DNA of 64,000 nucleotides from Bradyrhizobium sp. CCGUVB4N (GTDB taxonomy: Bacteria; Pseudomonadota; Alphaproteobacteria; Rhizobiales; Xanthobacteraceae): assembly GCF_024199945.1 (NCBI RefSeq), contig NZ_JANADP010000001.1:4216001-4280000 (forward strand), written 5' to 3'. The translations under genes were made by a program, and so were the position numbers. Below are positions 51,188-59,751 of this stretch, in pieces; the stretch's first letter is position 1, and every line of letters starts with the position of its first letter. The notes beneath the pieces are model-generated. The model was not told the origin of the DNA and did not search any database. It saw only the letters and a list, made by a program, of their open reading frames with translations.

Positions 51188-52207
51188 ATGGCCGAGCCGG
51201 CAATGCTTGTCAGCGCGACATCGGATGTCGCGCCTGTCATTCCTGGACTGGTGTGGGCGTTTCGTTTGCATGGCGACGGCAGCGCCGAGGCGCTGCCGAT
51301 CGACCAGCCGATCGAGTTCAGCCATGATGGCCGGCTCTGGCTGCATTTCAATTTGACAGATGGTCGCGTGCGGCCGTGGATCGCAGCATCACAGCTGCCG
51401 CCGCTTGCGCGCGATCTCTTGCTGTCGAGCGACACGTTCCAGCAGCTTCACGTCATCGACCATTGCGTCTACGGCGTGTTCTCGGATCTCGTCCGCGACA
51501 TCGATGCTGCAACGGAAGAGACCGCGTTCCTGCGCTTCGCCATGACCGAGCATCTCCTGGTCTCCGGCCGTCACCAGGCGCTTTGCTCGGCGGATGCGAC
51601 GCGTCGCGTGCTCGAGGGCGGCTACCGCGTCGACAACGTCGCCCATCTCCTGGAAAAGATCGTCGACGAGGTCGCCGACACGCTCGATCGGATGGCCGAC
51701 AAGCTCGGCCAGGAAATCGACGGCATCGAGGAGCGCATCCTCGCCGACGAAGCCAAGCCGGAGATGCGCCGCACGCTTGGTCGGTTGCGCCGGACCTGCG
51801 TGCGGCTGCATCGTCAGCTCACCGGCCTGCGCGTACTGTTCCACCGGCTCGACCAGAAGAACACCGATCATCTGTCGCCGGGGCTTCGTATTCAGGCCGG
51901 CAAGCTCGCCCAGCGGCTCGACGGGCTCGACCACGACATCGTCGAGTTGCGCGAGCGCAGCCGCCTGCTCGAGGAGGAGCTGCGGTTCAAGAACGAGGAG
52001 GAGAGCAATCGCCACCTCCACACGCTCTCGATCGTGACGACGCTGCTGCTGCCGCCGACGCTGATCACGGGCATCTTCGGCATGAACACCAAGGGCCTGC
52101 CGCTCACCGACGTGGACGAGGGTTTTCTCTGGGCGGCGGCGCTGATGGTGAGCTCGATCGGCCTTGCCTATCTGTTCATGCGGCGCACCGGCATCTTCAA
52201 GAAATAG
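51188..52207 (+). CDS. CorA/ZntB-family divalent cation transporter
   Basis: 339-aa membrane transporter. A long cytoplasmic alpha/beta domain with coiled-coil-like helices (LLEKIVDEVADTLDRMADKLGQEIDGIEERI) is followed by two C-terminal transmembrane helices. The signature GMNTKG sits after TTLLLPPTLITGIF. The signature followed by KG rather than the CorA-typical acidic residues fits the ZntB-like branch (Zn2+ transport). ATG 51188. The OprB-like porin begins 13 bp after its stop. Confidence 0.9.
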   Translation: MAEPAMLVSATSDVAPVIPGLVWAFRLHGDGSAEALPIDQPIEFSHDGRLWLHFNLTDGRVRPWIAASQLPPLARDLLLSSDTFQQLHVIDHCVYGVFSDLVRDIDAATEETAFLRFAMTEHLLVSGRHQALCSADATRRVLEGGYRVDNVAHLLEKIVDEVADTLDRMADKLGQEIDGIEERILADEAKPEMRRTLGRLRRTCVRLHRQLTGLRVLFHRLDQKNTDHLSPGLRIQAGKLAQRLDGLDHDIVELRERSRLLEEELRFKNEEESNRHLHTLSIVTTLLLPPTLITGIFGMNTKGLPLTDVDEGFLWAAALMVSSIGLAYLFMRRTGIFKK

Positions 52208-52220
52208 CGCAGGCCAGCCG

Positions 52221-53633
52221 GTGTCGGCCGTGAGTGCGATTGTTTCGACATTTGCGTTGCGACGCTCGCTCGTGATCGCCGCGACGCTGGTCGCGAGCAC
52301 CAGCGCCTTCGCCGGCGCTAAGGACGAGAGCGCCGCCGACTGGCTGTTCCCGAAATGGTTCAACGAATGGCATGACGGGCTCGCCAACAAGGGACTGAAT
52401 TTCGGCGCGACCTACATTGCCGACAATATCGGCAATGTCTCGGGCGGGGTCTCGCGCGGCGCCATCCATTTCGGCCGGCTCGATCTGTCGGTCGACGCCG
52501 ATCTCGACAAGCTCGTCGGCTGGACCGGCGGACGCTTCTACGCCAACGGCTACATCATCTACGGTCGCGGGCTCAGCCGGAACTACATCCAAAATCTCGC
52601 CACCATCAGCGAGATCGAGGCGCTGCCAGATCAGCGGCTTTACAACGCCTATTTCGAGCAGAGCTTCTTCAACGACCGCCTCAACATCCGGGCCGGCCAG
52701 CAGGCGGCCGACGTCGAGTTCTTCGACAGCCAGACCGACGACCTCTTCATCAACGGCACCTTCGGCTGGCCCGCCATCAAGGCGACCAATTTGCCGGCCG
52801 GCGGCCCGGCGCCGCCGATCGCGGTGCCCGGTATTCGGCTCAAGGCTCAGGTCGCGAACAACGTCACCGTCTTCGGCGCAGTGTTCAACGGCAATCCGGC
52901 CGCCCCCGGCGACGGTGATCCGCAGACGCGTGACAATCACGGCCTCGCATTTCGTGTCAATGATCCGCCGTGGGTCATCGGGCAGGTCCATTTCGACTAT
53001 CACGTTAACATCGGCGGAAGCACGCTTGCCGGCAACGTCACGCCCGGCGGCTGGTATCATTTCGGCGACTTCGACAGCCAACGCTTCACCGCGGACGGCA
53101 TCTCGCTCGCAGACCCGACCGGATCCGGAATTCCTGCGAAGCTTCGCGGCAATTACGGAATCTACGCGGTCGTCGAGCAGGCGCTCTGGCGGCCGCCGGG
53201 GACGGAAATCGAAAAGACCGTGTCGGCCTCGATACCCGGCGTTACCGCGTTCGGCCGCATCGCCTACAGCCCGCCGGATCGCAATTTGATCGATCTCTAT
53301 GTTGACGGCGGCGTCGGCTTTGTCGGCTTTACGCCCGGTCGTCCACTCGATCGGTTCGGGATCGGGCTTGCCTACATGCGGACCTCGGGGGCGGCCCGGA
53401 GCCTCGATGTCGACACGCAGATCTTCAGCGGGATCCAGAGTCCGGTACGCAGCAGCGAGGGCCTGCTTGAAATTATCTATGAGGCGCACATCAAGCCGGG
53501 CTGGCTGATCGCGCCTTACTTCCAATATGTGCGCAGGCCGTCCGGCGGCATTCCGAACCCGAACGATCCGACCGGCGTGTCGCGGATCGGTGACGCCGCC
53601 GTGTTCGGCGTCACCACCACGCTCCGGTACTAG
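52221..53633 (+). CDS. OprB-family carbohydrate-selective porin
   Basis: About 470-aa outer-membrane beta-barrel. The start is GTG 52221 or GTG 52230; neither has a strong ribosome-binding site. A signal peptide (LRRSLVIAATLVASTSAFAGA) precedes WLFPKWFNEWHDGLANKGLNFGATYIADNIGNVSGG, the typical OprB beginning. The barrel ends with an aromatic residue (GVTTTLRY). Carbohydrate or organic-acid diffusion is expected. Its TAG overlaps the stop of the convergent MFS gene within one CTAG. Confidence 0.88.
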   Translation: MSAVSAIVSTFALRRSLVIAATLVASTSAFAGAKDESAADWLFPKWFNEWHDGLANKGLNFGATYIADNIGNVSGGVSRGAIHFGRLDLSVDADLDKLVGWTGGRFYANGYIIYGRGLSRNYIQNLATISEIEALPDQRLYNAYFEQSFFNDRLNIRAGQQAADVEFFDSQTDDLFINGTFGWPAIKATNLPAGGPAPPIAVPGIRLKAQVANNVTVFGAVFNGNPAAPGDGDPQTRDNHGLAFRVNDPPWVIGQVHFDYHVNIGGSTLAGNVTPGGWYHFGDFDSQRFTADGISLADPTGSGIPAKLRGNYGIYAVVEQALWRPPGTEIEKTVSASIPGVTAFGRIAYSPPDRNLIDLYVDGGVGFVGFTPGRPLDRFGIGLAYMRTSGAARSLDVDTQIFSGIQSPVRSSEGLLEIIYEAHIKPGWLIAPYFQYVRRPSGGIPNPNDPTGVSRIGDAAVFGVTTTLRY

Positions 53634-54925
53634 GCCATCGCCGGTTTTGGTTGCGGTTTTGGCTGTCGCGACAGCGCCAGCACGATCAGCGAGGCGAACA
53701 CGCAGAGTGCGCCGGCCACGAAGAAGGCGGGCAGGTAGCTCTGCAGCAGCGTCCGCGACAGGCCCGCGCCGAAGGCGGCAGTGCCGGCGCCGAGCTGGTG
53801 GCCGGCGAAGATCCAGCCGAACACCAGATTCGCGCGTTCGGGTCCGAATTTCTGCGCGGTCAGCCGCACCGTCGGCGGCACGGTGGCGATCCAGTCGAGA
53901 CCGTAGAACATCGCGAAGATCGACAGGCCATAGAACGAGAAATCGCTGAACGGCAGGAAGATCAGCGAGAGCCCGCGCAATCCGTAGTACCAGAACAGCA
54001 GGAAGCGATTGTCATAGCGGTCCGACAGCCAGCCCGACATGATGGTGCCGAAGAAGTCGAAGATGCCCATCGCCGCCAGCAGGCTCGCCGCCTGCACCTG
54101 CGGGATGCCGAAGTCGAGGCACATCGGAATCAGATGCACCTGCACGAGGCCGTTGGTCGAGGCGCCGCAGACGAAGAAGGTCGCAAACAGGATCCAGAAC
54201 GCGCTCGACTTCGAGGCGTCGCGCAGTGTGCCGAGTGCCACACCCGTGATCGAGCCGTGGTTCACCGGTGGCGCGGGCAGGGGCTCGGTGCCTTCGTCGC
54301 CGAACGGACGCAGGCCCAGATCGCTCGGCCGGTCGCGCATGATGAGCAGGACCGCCGCTGCGGAGACGCCGAGCATGATACAGACGAAGCCGAGCGCCAG
54401 GCGCCAGCCGTAACGCTCGGTCATACTTGCCAGCAGCGGCAGGAACACGAGCTGGCCGGTGGCGACGCTCGCGGTCATGATGCCGACAACGAGGCCACGC
54501 CGCGCCGCGAACCAGCGCGTCGCGATGGTGGCGCCGAGCACCAGTGCGGTCATGCCGGTGCCGATGCCGATCACCACGCCCCACAGCGCCACGAGCTGCC
54601 AGACCTGTGTCATGCCGAGCGAGGCCACCAGCGCCGAGACGACGATGAGCTGTGCGGTCAGCGTGACATTGCGCAGGCCGTAGCGGTTGAGGAGGGCGGC
54701 TGCGAACGGTGCCATCAATCCAAACAGGATGAAGCGGATTGAAAGCGCAGATGAGATCTCCGCCGTGCTCCAGCCGAACTCCTTCTGCAAGGGAACGATG
54801 AACACGCCGGGCGCGCCGACCGTGCCGGCGCTGATCAGAGCGGCGAAGAAGGTCACGCCGACCATCACCCAACCGTAGTGGATGTTGCGACGGCCGAGCG
54901 CGGCCGAAAGCCAGTTCGAGATCAT
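53630..54925 (-). CDS. MFS transporter (OFA-like)
   Basis: 431-aa inner-membrane transporter with 12 predicted helices. N-terminal HYGWVMVGVTFFAALISAG and VFIVPLQKEFGWSTAEIS are typical of OFA/monocarboxylate-type MFS proteins. The helix 2-3 loop is LLNRYGLRNVTL, and the cytoplasmic loop in the second half is DRYDNRFLLF. Monocarboxylates such as oxalate or formate are usual family substrates; not determined here. It is convergent with the porin. Confidence 0.88.
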   Translation of the reverse strand: MISNWLSAALGRRNIHYGWVMVGVTFFAALISAGTVGAPGVFIVPLQKEFGWSTAEISSALSIRFILFGLMAPFAAALLNRYGLRNVTLTAQLIVVSALVASLGMTQVWQLVALWGVVIGIGTGMTALVLGATIATRWFAARRGLVVGIMTASVATGQLVFLPLLASMTERYGWRLALGFVCIMLGVSAAAVLLIMRDRPSDLGLRPFGDEGTEPLPAPPVNHGSITGVALGTLRDASKSSAFWILFATFFVCGASTNGLVQVHLIPMCLDFGIPQVQAASLLAAMGIFDFFGTIMSGWLSDRYDNRFLLFWYYGLRGLSLIFLPFSDFSFYGLSIFAMFYGLDWIATVPPTVRLTAQKFGPERANLVFGWIFAGHQLGAGTAAFGAGLSRTLLQSYLPAFFVAGALCVFASLIVLALSRQPKPQPKPAMA

Positions 54926-55039
54926 TGCCCCTCAATCCAGGTTGGCGGGCTCCGGGACGCCCGCGTCATTGTTGCAGTCTGGCACGGAAACGGGAAGTCT
55001 GAAATGACAGACTTCCCTCAATTCAGGACGTCGCGGCAG

Positions 55040-56236
55040 CTAGTGCGCGAGACGCTCCACCGCGATTGCAGTGGCTTCGCCGCCGCCGATACAGAGTGCC
55101 GCGACGCCGCGCTTGAGGTTGTTGGCCTCGAGCGCATGCAACAGCGTCACAATCAGTCGGGCGCCGGTGGCACCGATGGGATGACCGAGTGCGCAGGCGC
55201 CGCCATTGATGTTCAGCTTCTCGCGGGGAATGCCGAGATCGCGCTGCGCCGCCATCGCGACGACAGCGAACGCTTCGTTGATCTCGAACAGGTCGACGTC
55301 ACCGGCGCTCCAGCCGACCTTGTCGAGCAGCTTGCGGATCGCCGGGATCGGCGCCGTGGTGAACCATTGCGGCTCCTGGCTATGCGTGGCATGGCCCTTG
55401 ATCTCGGCGAGTGCAGGCAGCCCGTTACGATCGGCAAGCGAGCGCTTGGTCAGGACCAGCGCGGCGGCGCCATCGGCGTTTGCGGAGGAGGCTGCGGGCG
55501 TGATCGTGCCATTGGCGCGGAACGCCGGCTTCAGTCCGGGAATTTTGGCGGGATCCACCTTCAGCGGATGCTCGTCATTGGCGACGATGCGCGGCCCCGC
55601 CTTCTCGGTCAGTGTGATCGGCGCGATCTCGACCTTGAATGCGCCGCCCTCGACCGCCTTGCGGGCGCGGCTCAGCGTCTCCATCGCATAGGCATCCTGG
55701 TCCTTGCGGGTGAACTGATAGGCTTCCGCGGTGGCCTCGCCGAAGTCGCCCATGGAGCGGCCGGTCTCGTAGGCATCCTCGAGCCCGTCCATCATCATGT
55801 GATCGATGATGCGGTCATGACCGGCGCGATAGCCGCCGCGCGCCTTCGCCAGCAGATACGGCGCGTTGCTCATGCTCTCCATGCCGCCGGAGACGACGAT
55901 CTCGGCCGAGCCGGCGCGGATGATGTCGTGCGCCAGCATGGTGGCCTTCATGCCGGAGCCGCAGACCTTGTTGACGGTGGTCGCGCCGGTGGCATCGGGC
56001 AGGCCGGCGCCACGTGCCGCCTGGCGCGCGGGCGCCTGGCCCTGGCCGGCCGGCAGCACGCAGCCCATGAAGACCTCGTCGACCTTCTCGGGCGCGAGCT
56101 TGGCGCGTTCCAGCGCCGCATTGATCACGTGCGATCCGAGCTTATGCGCTGCGAGCGGCGACAATTCGCCCATGAAGCGGCCGAGCGGGGTGCGGGCGGC
56201 GGAGACGATGACGACGGGATCGGCTGCTTCGGCCAT
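55040..56236 (-). CDS. Acetyl-CoA C-acetyltransferase (thiolase II)
   Basis: Condenses or cleaves acetoacetyl-CoA. 398 aa from ATG 56236 (AGGGAG upstream). All three thiolase sites are present: Cys in VNKVCGSGMKA, His in GACALGHPIGATGARL, and Cys in ALCIGGGEATA. FEINEAFA is intact. This is a full biosynthetic-type or degradative thiolase, unlike the SCP-x-like copies at 26918 and 29810. An operator-like TATGATCATCATA lies 32 bp upstream, shared with the thioesterase/hydratase promoter region. Confidence 0.95.
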   Translation of the reverse strand: MAEAADPVVIVSAARTPLGRFMGELSPLAAHKLGSHVINAALERAKLAPEKVDEVFMGCVLPAGQGQAPARQAARGAGLPDATGATTVNKVCGSGMKATMLAHDIIRAGSAEIVVSGGMESMSNAPYLLAKARGGYRAGHDRIIDHMMMDGLEDAYETGRSMGDFGEATAEAYQFTRKDQDAYAMETLSRARKAVEGGAFKVEIAPITLTEKAGPRIVANDEHPLKVDPAKIPGLKPAFRANGTITPAASSANADGAAALVLTKRSLADRNGLPALAEIKGHATHSQEPQWFTTAPIPAIRKLLDKVGWSAGDVDLFEINEAFAVVAMAAQRDLGIPREKLNINGGACALGHPIGATGARLIVTLLHALEANNLKRGVAALCIGGGEATAIAVERLAH

Positions 56237-56267
56237 GACAAGACTCCCTGGCGATGACAAGTGAGAT

Positions 56268-56280
56268 TATGATCATCATA
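56268..56280. promoter_or_regulatory. Operator-like site shared with 57378 (copy 1)
   Basis: TATGATCATCATA, 32 bp upstream of the thiolase start. Its reverse complement TATGATGATCATA matches 12 of 13 bases of the site at 57382-57394. Shared sites suggest a common regulator, possibly the TetR protein encoded at 58008. Confidence 0.5.
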
Positions 56281-56350
56281 TGATGCGGCGCAAAAAATGC
56301 AACCGCGCCCGGCATGAGAAATTGTCGTGGTTCGGATGAGATTCCCTCAA

Positions 56351-56472
56351 GTCGTCCCGGCGGAGGCCGGGACCCATACTCCGCAGCGAGTGTTGATGAG
56401 GCGAGATGGTAACTCGGAGTCTTCGTCAGATTGAATTCGGTGGTTATGGGTCCCGGCCTTCGCCGGGACGAC
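56351..56472. repeat. Palindromic intergenic repeat, family E (GTCGTCCCGGCGGAGGCCGG type)
   Basis: GTCGTCCCGGCGGAGGCCGG and the mirrored CCGGCCTTCGCCGGGACGAC form the ends, with GGGACCCATA/TATGGGTCCC as inner arms, over 122 bp. It lies between the thiolase and hydratase genes. A fifth repeat family in this window. Confidence 0.8.
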
Positions 56473-56484
56473 ACCGATGACAGG

Positions 56485-57255
56485 TCACCGCTTCCGGTTC
56501 ACGAACGCCTGCATCAGTCGCGTCGGCTCGTCGGTCAGGAATGACTCGCCGAAGACCTTGACGCTGAGGTTCACCGACTCCGTCAGCGGCAGTTCCTCCC
56601 ACTGTCGCAGCAATGCCTTCTGCGATCGCAGCGCTTCGGGGCCGCATTCGAGCAGCGCGTGCACGAGGTGCTCGATCTCGGCATCCAGTCCGCCGGCCGG
56701 CGCGATCTTGTCGATCAGGCCCCAGGCCAGCGCCGTCGGCGCGTCGATGTTTTCAGCGGTCATCACCAGCCAGCGCGCGCGGGCCCAGCCGATCAGGCGT
56801 GGCAGCAGGGCGGCGTGGATGACCGAGGGGATGCCGACGCGAACCTCGGGCATGCCGAAATGCGCATCATGTGCGGCGATACGGAAGTCGCAGGCGGCAG
56901 CCACTTCGAGCCCGCCGCCAAGGCACCAGCCGGGCATGCGTGCGATCACGGGGGCAGGGAATTGGCGTACGGCTTCGCAGAGATCGCGCAGGCGGCTGAT
57001 GAACGCCTCGGCCGATTTCTGGTCGAGCTTCGCCATCTCCTTGATGTCGGCGCCCCCGATCATGCTCTTTTCGCTTTGGCCGCGCAGGACCACGGCTCGA
57101 ATGCTGCGATCAGTGGCGAGTTGTTGCAGGCCTTCGCGCACCGCATCGGTCACGGGCGAGCCCAGAATGTTGAGCGATCCGGCATTGCAGATCGCGACAT
57201 GGACGACGCCGCGCGCATCGCGCGTCACGCCGCAGTGATTGTTGAGCATTTCCAT
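56485..57255 (-). CDS. Enoyl-CoA hydratase/isomerase family protein
   Basis: 256-aa crotonase-fold enzyme. The oxyanion-hole segments are SMIGGADIKEM and PGWCLGGGLEVAAACDFRI. The second catalytic region reads FGMPEVRVGIPSVIHAALLPRLIG, with Glu in PEVRVGIPS as in hydratases. The C-terminal helix is intact. ATG 57255 (or ATG 57249). It is convergent with a repeat and divergent from a thioesterase gene, suggesting fatty-acid or branched-acid catabolism. Precise substrate unknown. Confidence 0.9.
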   Translation of the reverse strand: MEMLNNHCGVTRDARGVVHVAICNAGSLNILGSPVTDAVREGLQQLATDRSIRAVVLRGQSEKSMIGGADIKEMAKLDQKSAEAFISRLRDLCEAVRQFPAPVIARMPGWCLGGGLEVAAACDFRIAAHDAHFGMPEVRVGIPSVIHAALLPRLIGWARARWLVMTAENIDAPTALAWGLIDKIAPAGGLDAEIEHLVHALLECGPEALRSQKALLRQWEELPLTESVNLSVKVFGESFLTDEPTRLMQAFVNRKR

Positions 57256-57377
57256 CGTGGCATCTCGAAGGTTTCGTGGACAGGCGCGAGGCGCACCGGT
57301 CGGAATTACTTCCGGGCCGAAATGCCTCCCTTGTCAAGCGGCGGGGACGGAGTTGCCAGCGGGAAGTCCGCAGCATA

Positions 57378-57395
57378 GTATGATGATGATCATAC
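57378..57395. promoter_or_regulatory. Operator-like site shared with 56268 (copy 2)
   Basis: GTATGATGATGATCATAC is a near-palindrome (GTATGAT...ATCATAC) immediately before the thioesterase gene and about 125 bp from the divergent enoyl-CoA hydratase start. It contains TGATGATCATA, exactly present in the thiolase upstream site on the other strand. Confidence 0.55.
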
Positions 57396-57408
57396 AAAGA
57401 GGCCGCCC

Positions 57409-57948
57409 ATGACCGATTCCGCTCAACTCGACCTGTTTTCGCCAGCGCAGCGCCGCGAGCGCTTGGTGGACTGGCAGGTGCCTGCGCCCGTTGCAAAAGT
57501 GGCGATGGGCTTGTCCGGCATCGACGCCATGTTGGGCATCCGTGATGGCCGACTGCCCCCGCCGCCGTTTGCAAAGCTGATCGGCTTCGTCATGGCCGTG
57601 GTCGAGCCGGGCCGGATCGTGATGGAACTGGAGCCGCGCGAGGACCTCGAAAATACCATCGGCCTCGTGCATGGGGCGATCGCCGCGGCGCTCCTCGACA
57701 CCGCCATGGGCTGCGCGATTTCGACGCGGCTGGAGGCAGGGCAGGGGTCGGTTACCCTCGACCTGAAGATGACCTTCCTGCGTCCGCTCTCGGTCCGTTC
57801 GGGACTGATCTCGGCCGAAGGCAAGATCATCAAGCTGGGGCGCCAGACCAGCTACACCGAAGGCTTTGTGCGCGACGGCAAGGGCGCCCTCGCAGTCCAT
57901 GCAACTGCAACCTTTTCCATGATCGGCAACAATTTTACCGGGAATTAA
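57409..57948 (+). CDS. PaaI-type hotdog thioesterase
   Basis: 179-aa hotdog-fold acyl-CoA thioesterase. The core helix and active-site segment GLVHGAIAAALLDTAMGCAIST and the strand SVTLDLKMTFLRPLSVRSGLI are typical of PaaI/YbgC-like enzymes. ATG 57409 is 13 bp after the operator-like sequence. It is followed by the TetR regulator at 58008. Role: release of free acid from aromatic or branched acyl-CoA thioesters. Confidence 0.9.
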   Translation: MTDSAQLDLFSPAQRRERLVDWQVPAPVAKVAMGLSGIDAMLGIRDGRLPPPPFAKLIGFVMAVVEPGRIVMELEPREDLENTIGLVHGAIAAALLDTAMGCAISTRLEAGQGSVTLDLKMTFLRPLSVRSGLISAEGKIIKLGRQTSYTEGFVRDGKGALAVHATATFSMIGNNFTGN

Positions 57949-58007
57949 TGCGCCGCTGGACCGATATCCGTGTTATGAGATGACCTCCGACATCCAATGA
58001 GAGCCGC

Positions 58008-58628
58008 ATGCGCTATTCTCGGGAACACAAGCAGGAAACCCACGATCGCATCGTGAAGAAGGCATCGGTGCGACTGCGCGAAAAGGGGGCCCACGGCATC
58101 GGTGTTGCCGACCTCATGAAAGAGGCGGGCCTGACCCATGGCGGATTCTACGCCCATTTCGATTCCCGCGAGGCGCTGGTGATCGAGGCGTTCGCCTACG
58201 CCATGGACCGCTCGATGGAGCACTGGCGCAAGCAGTCCGATCAGGTCGCGCCCGAGAAGCAGCTCGCCCAGATCGTCGACACTTATCTTTCGGCGCTCCA
58301 CCGCGACAATCCCGGCCATGGCTGCTCGATCCCCGCGCTCGGCGCCGAGATCGCCCGCGAGAGTCCGAAGACGCGAAAGGCCTTTTCCGGCAAGCTCGAC
58401 GAGATGGTCGAGATGATGACCGATTTCATCCCTAATTTGCCGCGCAAGGCCGCGCGCAAACAGGCGATCGCCACGCTGGCCACGATGGCCGGCACCATGC
58501 TGCTGGCGCGCATTGCGGGCTCCAGTGAGCTGTCGGATGAGGTGCTGAAGGCGGGCAAGGACAGCGCGCTGGACGGCGCGCGCCGTGAGCCTGCGAAGTC
58601 TGCACCGGCCAGGAAGAAGCAGAACTAG
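58008..58628 (+). CDS. TetR-family transcriptional regulator
   Basis: 206 aa. The N-terminal helix-turn-helix is KKASVRLREKGAHGIGVADLMKEAGLTHGGFYAHFDSREALV, characteristic of TetR regulators with the GGFYAHF turn. The C-terminal ligand domain has DNPGHGCSIPALGAEIARES. The last residues are lysine/alanine-rich. It is the third gene after a hydratase and thioesterase. It may bind the sites at 56268 and 57378; there is no direct evidence. Confidence 0.92.
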   Translation: MRYSREHKQETHDRIVKKASVRLREKGAHGIGVADLMKEAGLTHGGFYAHFDSREALVIEAFAYAMDRSMEHWRKQSDQVAPEKQLAQIVDTYLSALHRDNPGHGCSIPALGAEIARESPKTRKAFSGKLDEMVEMMTDFIPNLPRKAARKQAIATLATMAGTMLLARIAGSSELSDEVLKAGKDSALDGARREPAKSAPARKKQN

Positions 58629-58637
58629 GCGAGATAC

Positions 58638-58729
58638 CGTAGGGTGGGCAAAGCGGAGCGTGCCCACCATCTGTCGCCGCTCGAGAAAGATCGTGGGCAC
58701 GGCGCTGGCGCGCCTTTGCCCACCCTACG
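58638..58729. repeat. Palindromic intergenic repeat, family C, copy 2
   Basis: CGTAGGGTGGGCAAAG at the left and CTTTGCCCACCCTACG-type sequence at the right, with inner GTGCCCACCAT/GTGGGCAC arms. It has the same architecture as 28094-28184. It separates the convergent TetR and LysR genes and may end both transcripts. Confidence 0.8.
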
Positions 58730-58740
58730 AGAGTGGTGTT

Positions 58741-59649
58741 TTATCGCCCCGCAAACAGCGCCCGCTCGCGCTCCACGATCTCGCCGATGTAATCCGCCAC
58801 CGCCCGGATCCGCGCGAGATCCTTGCTGTCGGCGTGCATCAGCATCCAGAACGTCCGCGTGATCGAAATCTCCTCCGGGAGCACCGCGACAAGCTGCGGA
58901 TAGTCGGCCGCCATGAAGTGTGGCAGCACCGCGATGCCGAAGCCTGCAAGCGTCGCATTGAGCTGCGCGATCAGATTGGCACTGCGGAGGCGTGCCGAGA
59001 TGCGCGGGGACACCTGCGGCAGATAGTCGAGCTCCGGCGTGAACAGGAGCTCCTCAATGTAGCCGACGAAACGATGCTGCGGCAGCACCTCGCGCGAGGC
59101 GATTTTCGGGAAGCGATCGAGATAGGCGGGGGCGGCATAGAGCCCAAGGCGATAATCCAGCAGCTTTCGGCCGACGATGCGGCCTTCCTTCGGCATGGTC
59201 AGGCTGATTGCGATATCAGCCTCGCGCTTGGAGAGACTGAACAGTCGCGCGGTGGCTACAAGTTGCAGATCGAGGTCAGGATAGCGGTCGGCAAAAGGCG
59301 CGAGCCGCGGTGCCAGGAAAGCGGTGCCGAACCCGTCGGGCGCGCCGATCCGCACCGTGCCGGTCAGCCGCGCCACCGAGCCGCCAACCTGCTCCTGGTT
59401 GGCGACGATGGTGGATTCCATCGCCTCGGCGCTGTCGGCGACGCGCTGGCCGGCCTCGGTGAGGAGGTAGCCGGTCTTGCGGCGGTCAAATAGCTTGGCC
59501 GAGAGGTGCTTTTCCAACCGGTCGACGCGACGGATCACCGTGGCGTGGTCCACGCCAAGCTGTTTTGCCGCAGCCGACACCGAGCCGCCCCGCACGATGG
59601 CCAGCACGAAGCGGAAGTCGTCCCAATCGATGTGACCTTGATCCAGCAT
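58741..59649 (-). CDS. LysR-family regulator of the valine-catabolism operon
   Basis: 302 aa from ATG 59649. The helix-turn-helix is FRFVLAIVRGGSVSAAAKQLGVDHATVIRRVDRLEKHLSAKLF, then the effector domain (GTVRIGAPDGFGTAFLAPRL, GYIEELLFTPELDYL). The larger open frame continuing into 61590 is antisense to mmsA and is excluded. It is divergent from mmsA, with an inverted repeat AATCCTAT-N13-ATAGGATT in the gap, so it probably regulates the operon in response to a valine breakdown product. Confidence 0.9.
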   Translation of the reverse strand: MLDQGHIDWDDFRFVLAIVRGGSVSAAAKQLGVDHATVIRRVDRLEKHLSAKLFDRRKTGYLLTEAGQRVADSAEAMESTIVANQEQVGGSVARLTGTVRIGAPDGFGTAFLAPRLAPFADRYPDLDLQLVATARLFSLSKREADIAISLTMPKEGRIVGRKLLDYRLGLYAAPAYLDRFPKIASREVLPQHRFVGYIEELLFTPELDYLPQVSPRISARLRSANLIAQLNATLAGFGIAVLPHFMAADYPQLVAVLPEEISITRTFWMLMHADSKDLARIRAVADYIGEIVERERALFAGR

Positions 59650-59683
59650 TTTCGCACATCTATGGTGCATTATCTCAGACTTG

Positions 59684-59712
59684 AATCCTATAAAATGCAG
59701 GTCGATAGGATT
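59684..59712. promoter_or_regulatory. LysR-type operator between lysR and mmsA
   Basis: AATCCTAT (59684-59691) and ATAGGATT (59705-59712) are perfect inverted arms separated by 13 bp, 40 bp before mmsA. Arm length and spacing fit LysR-type binding sites. Confidence 0.6.
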
Positions 59713-59751
59713 TGTCAAAGCTATCAGACCGGGACCTAAGGAGTTCATTCC

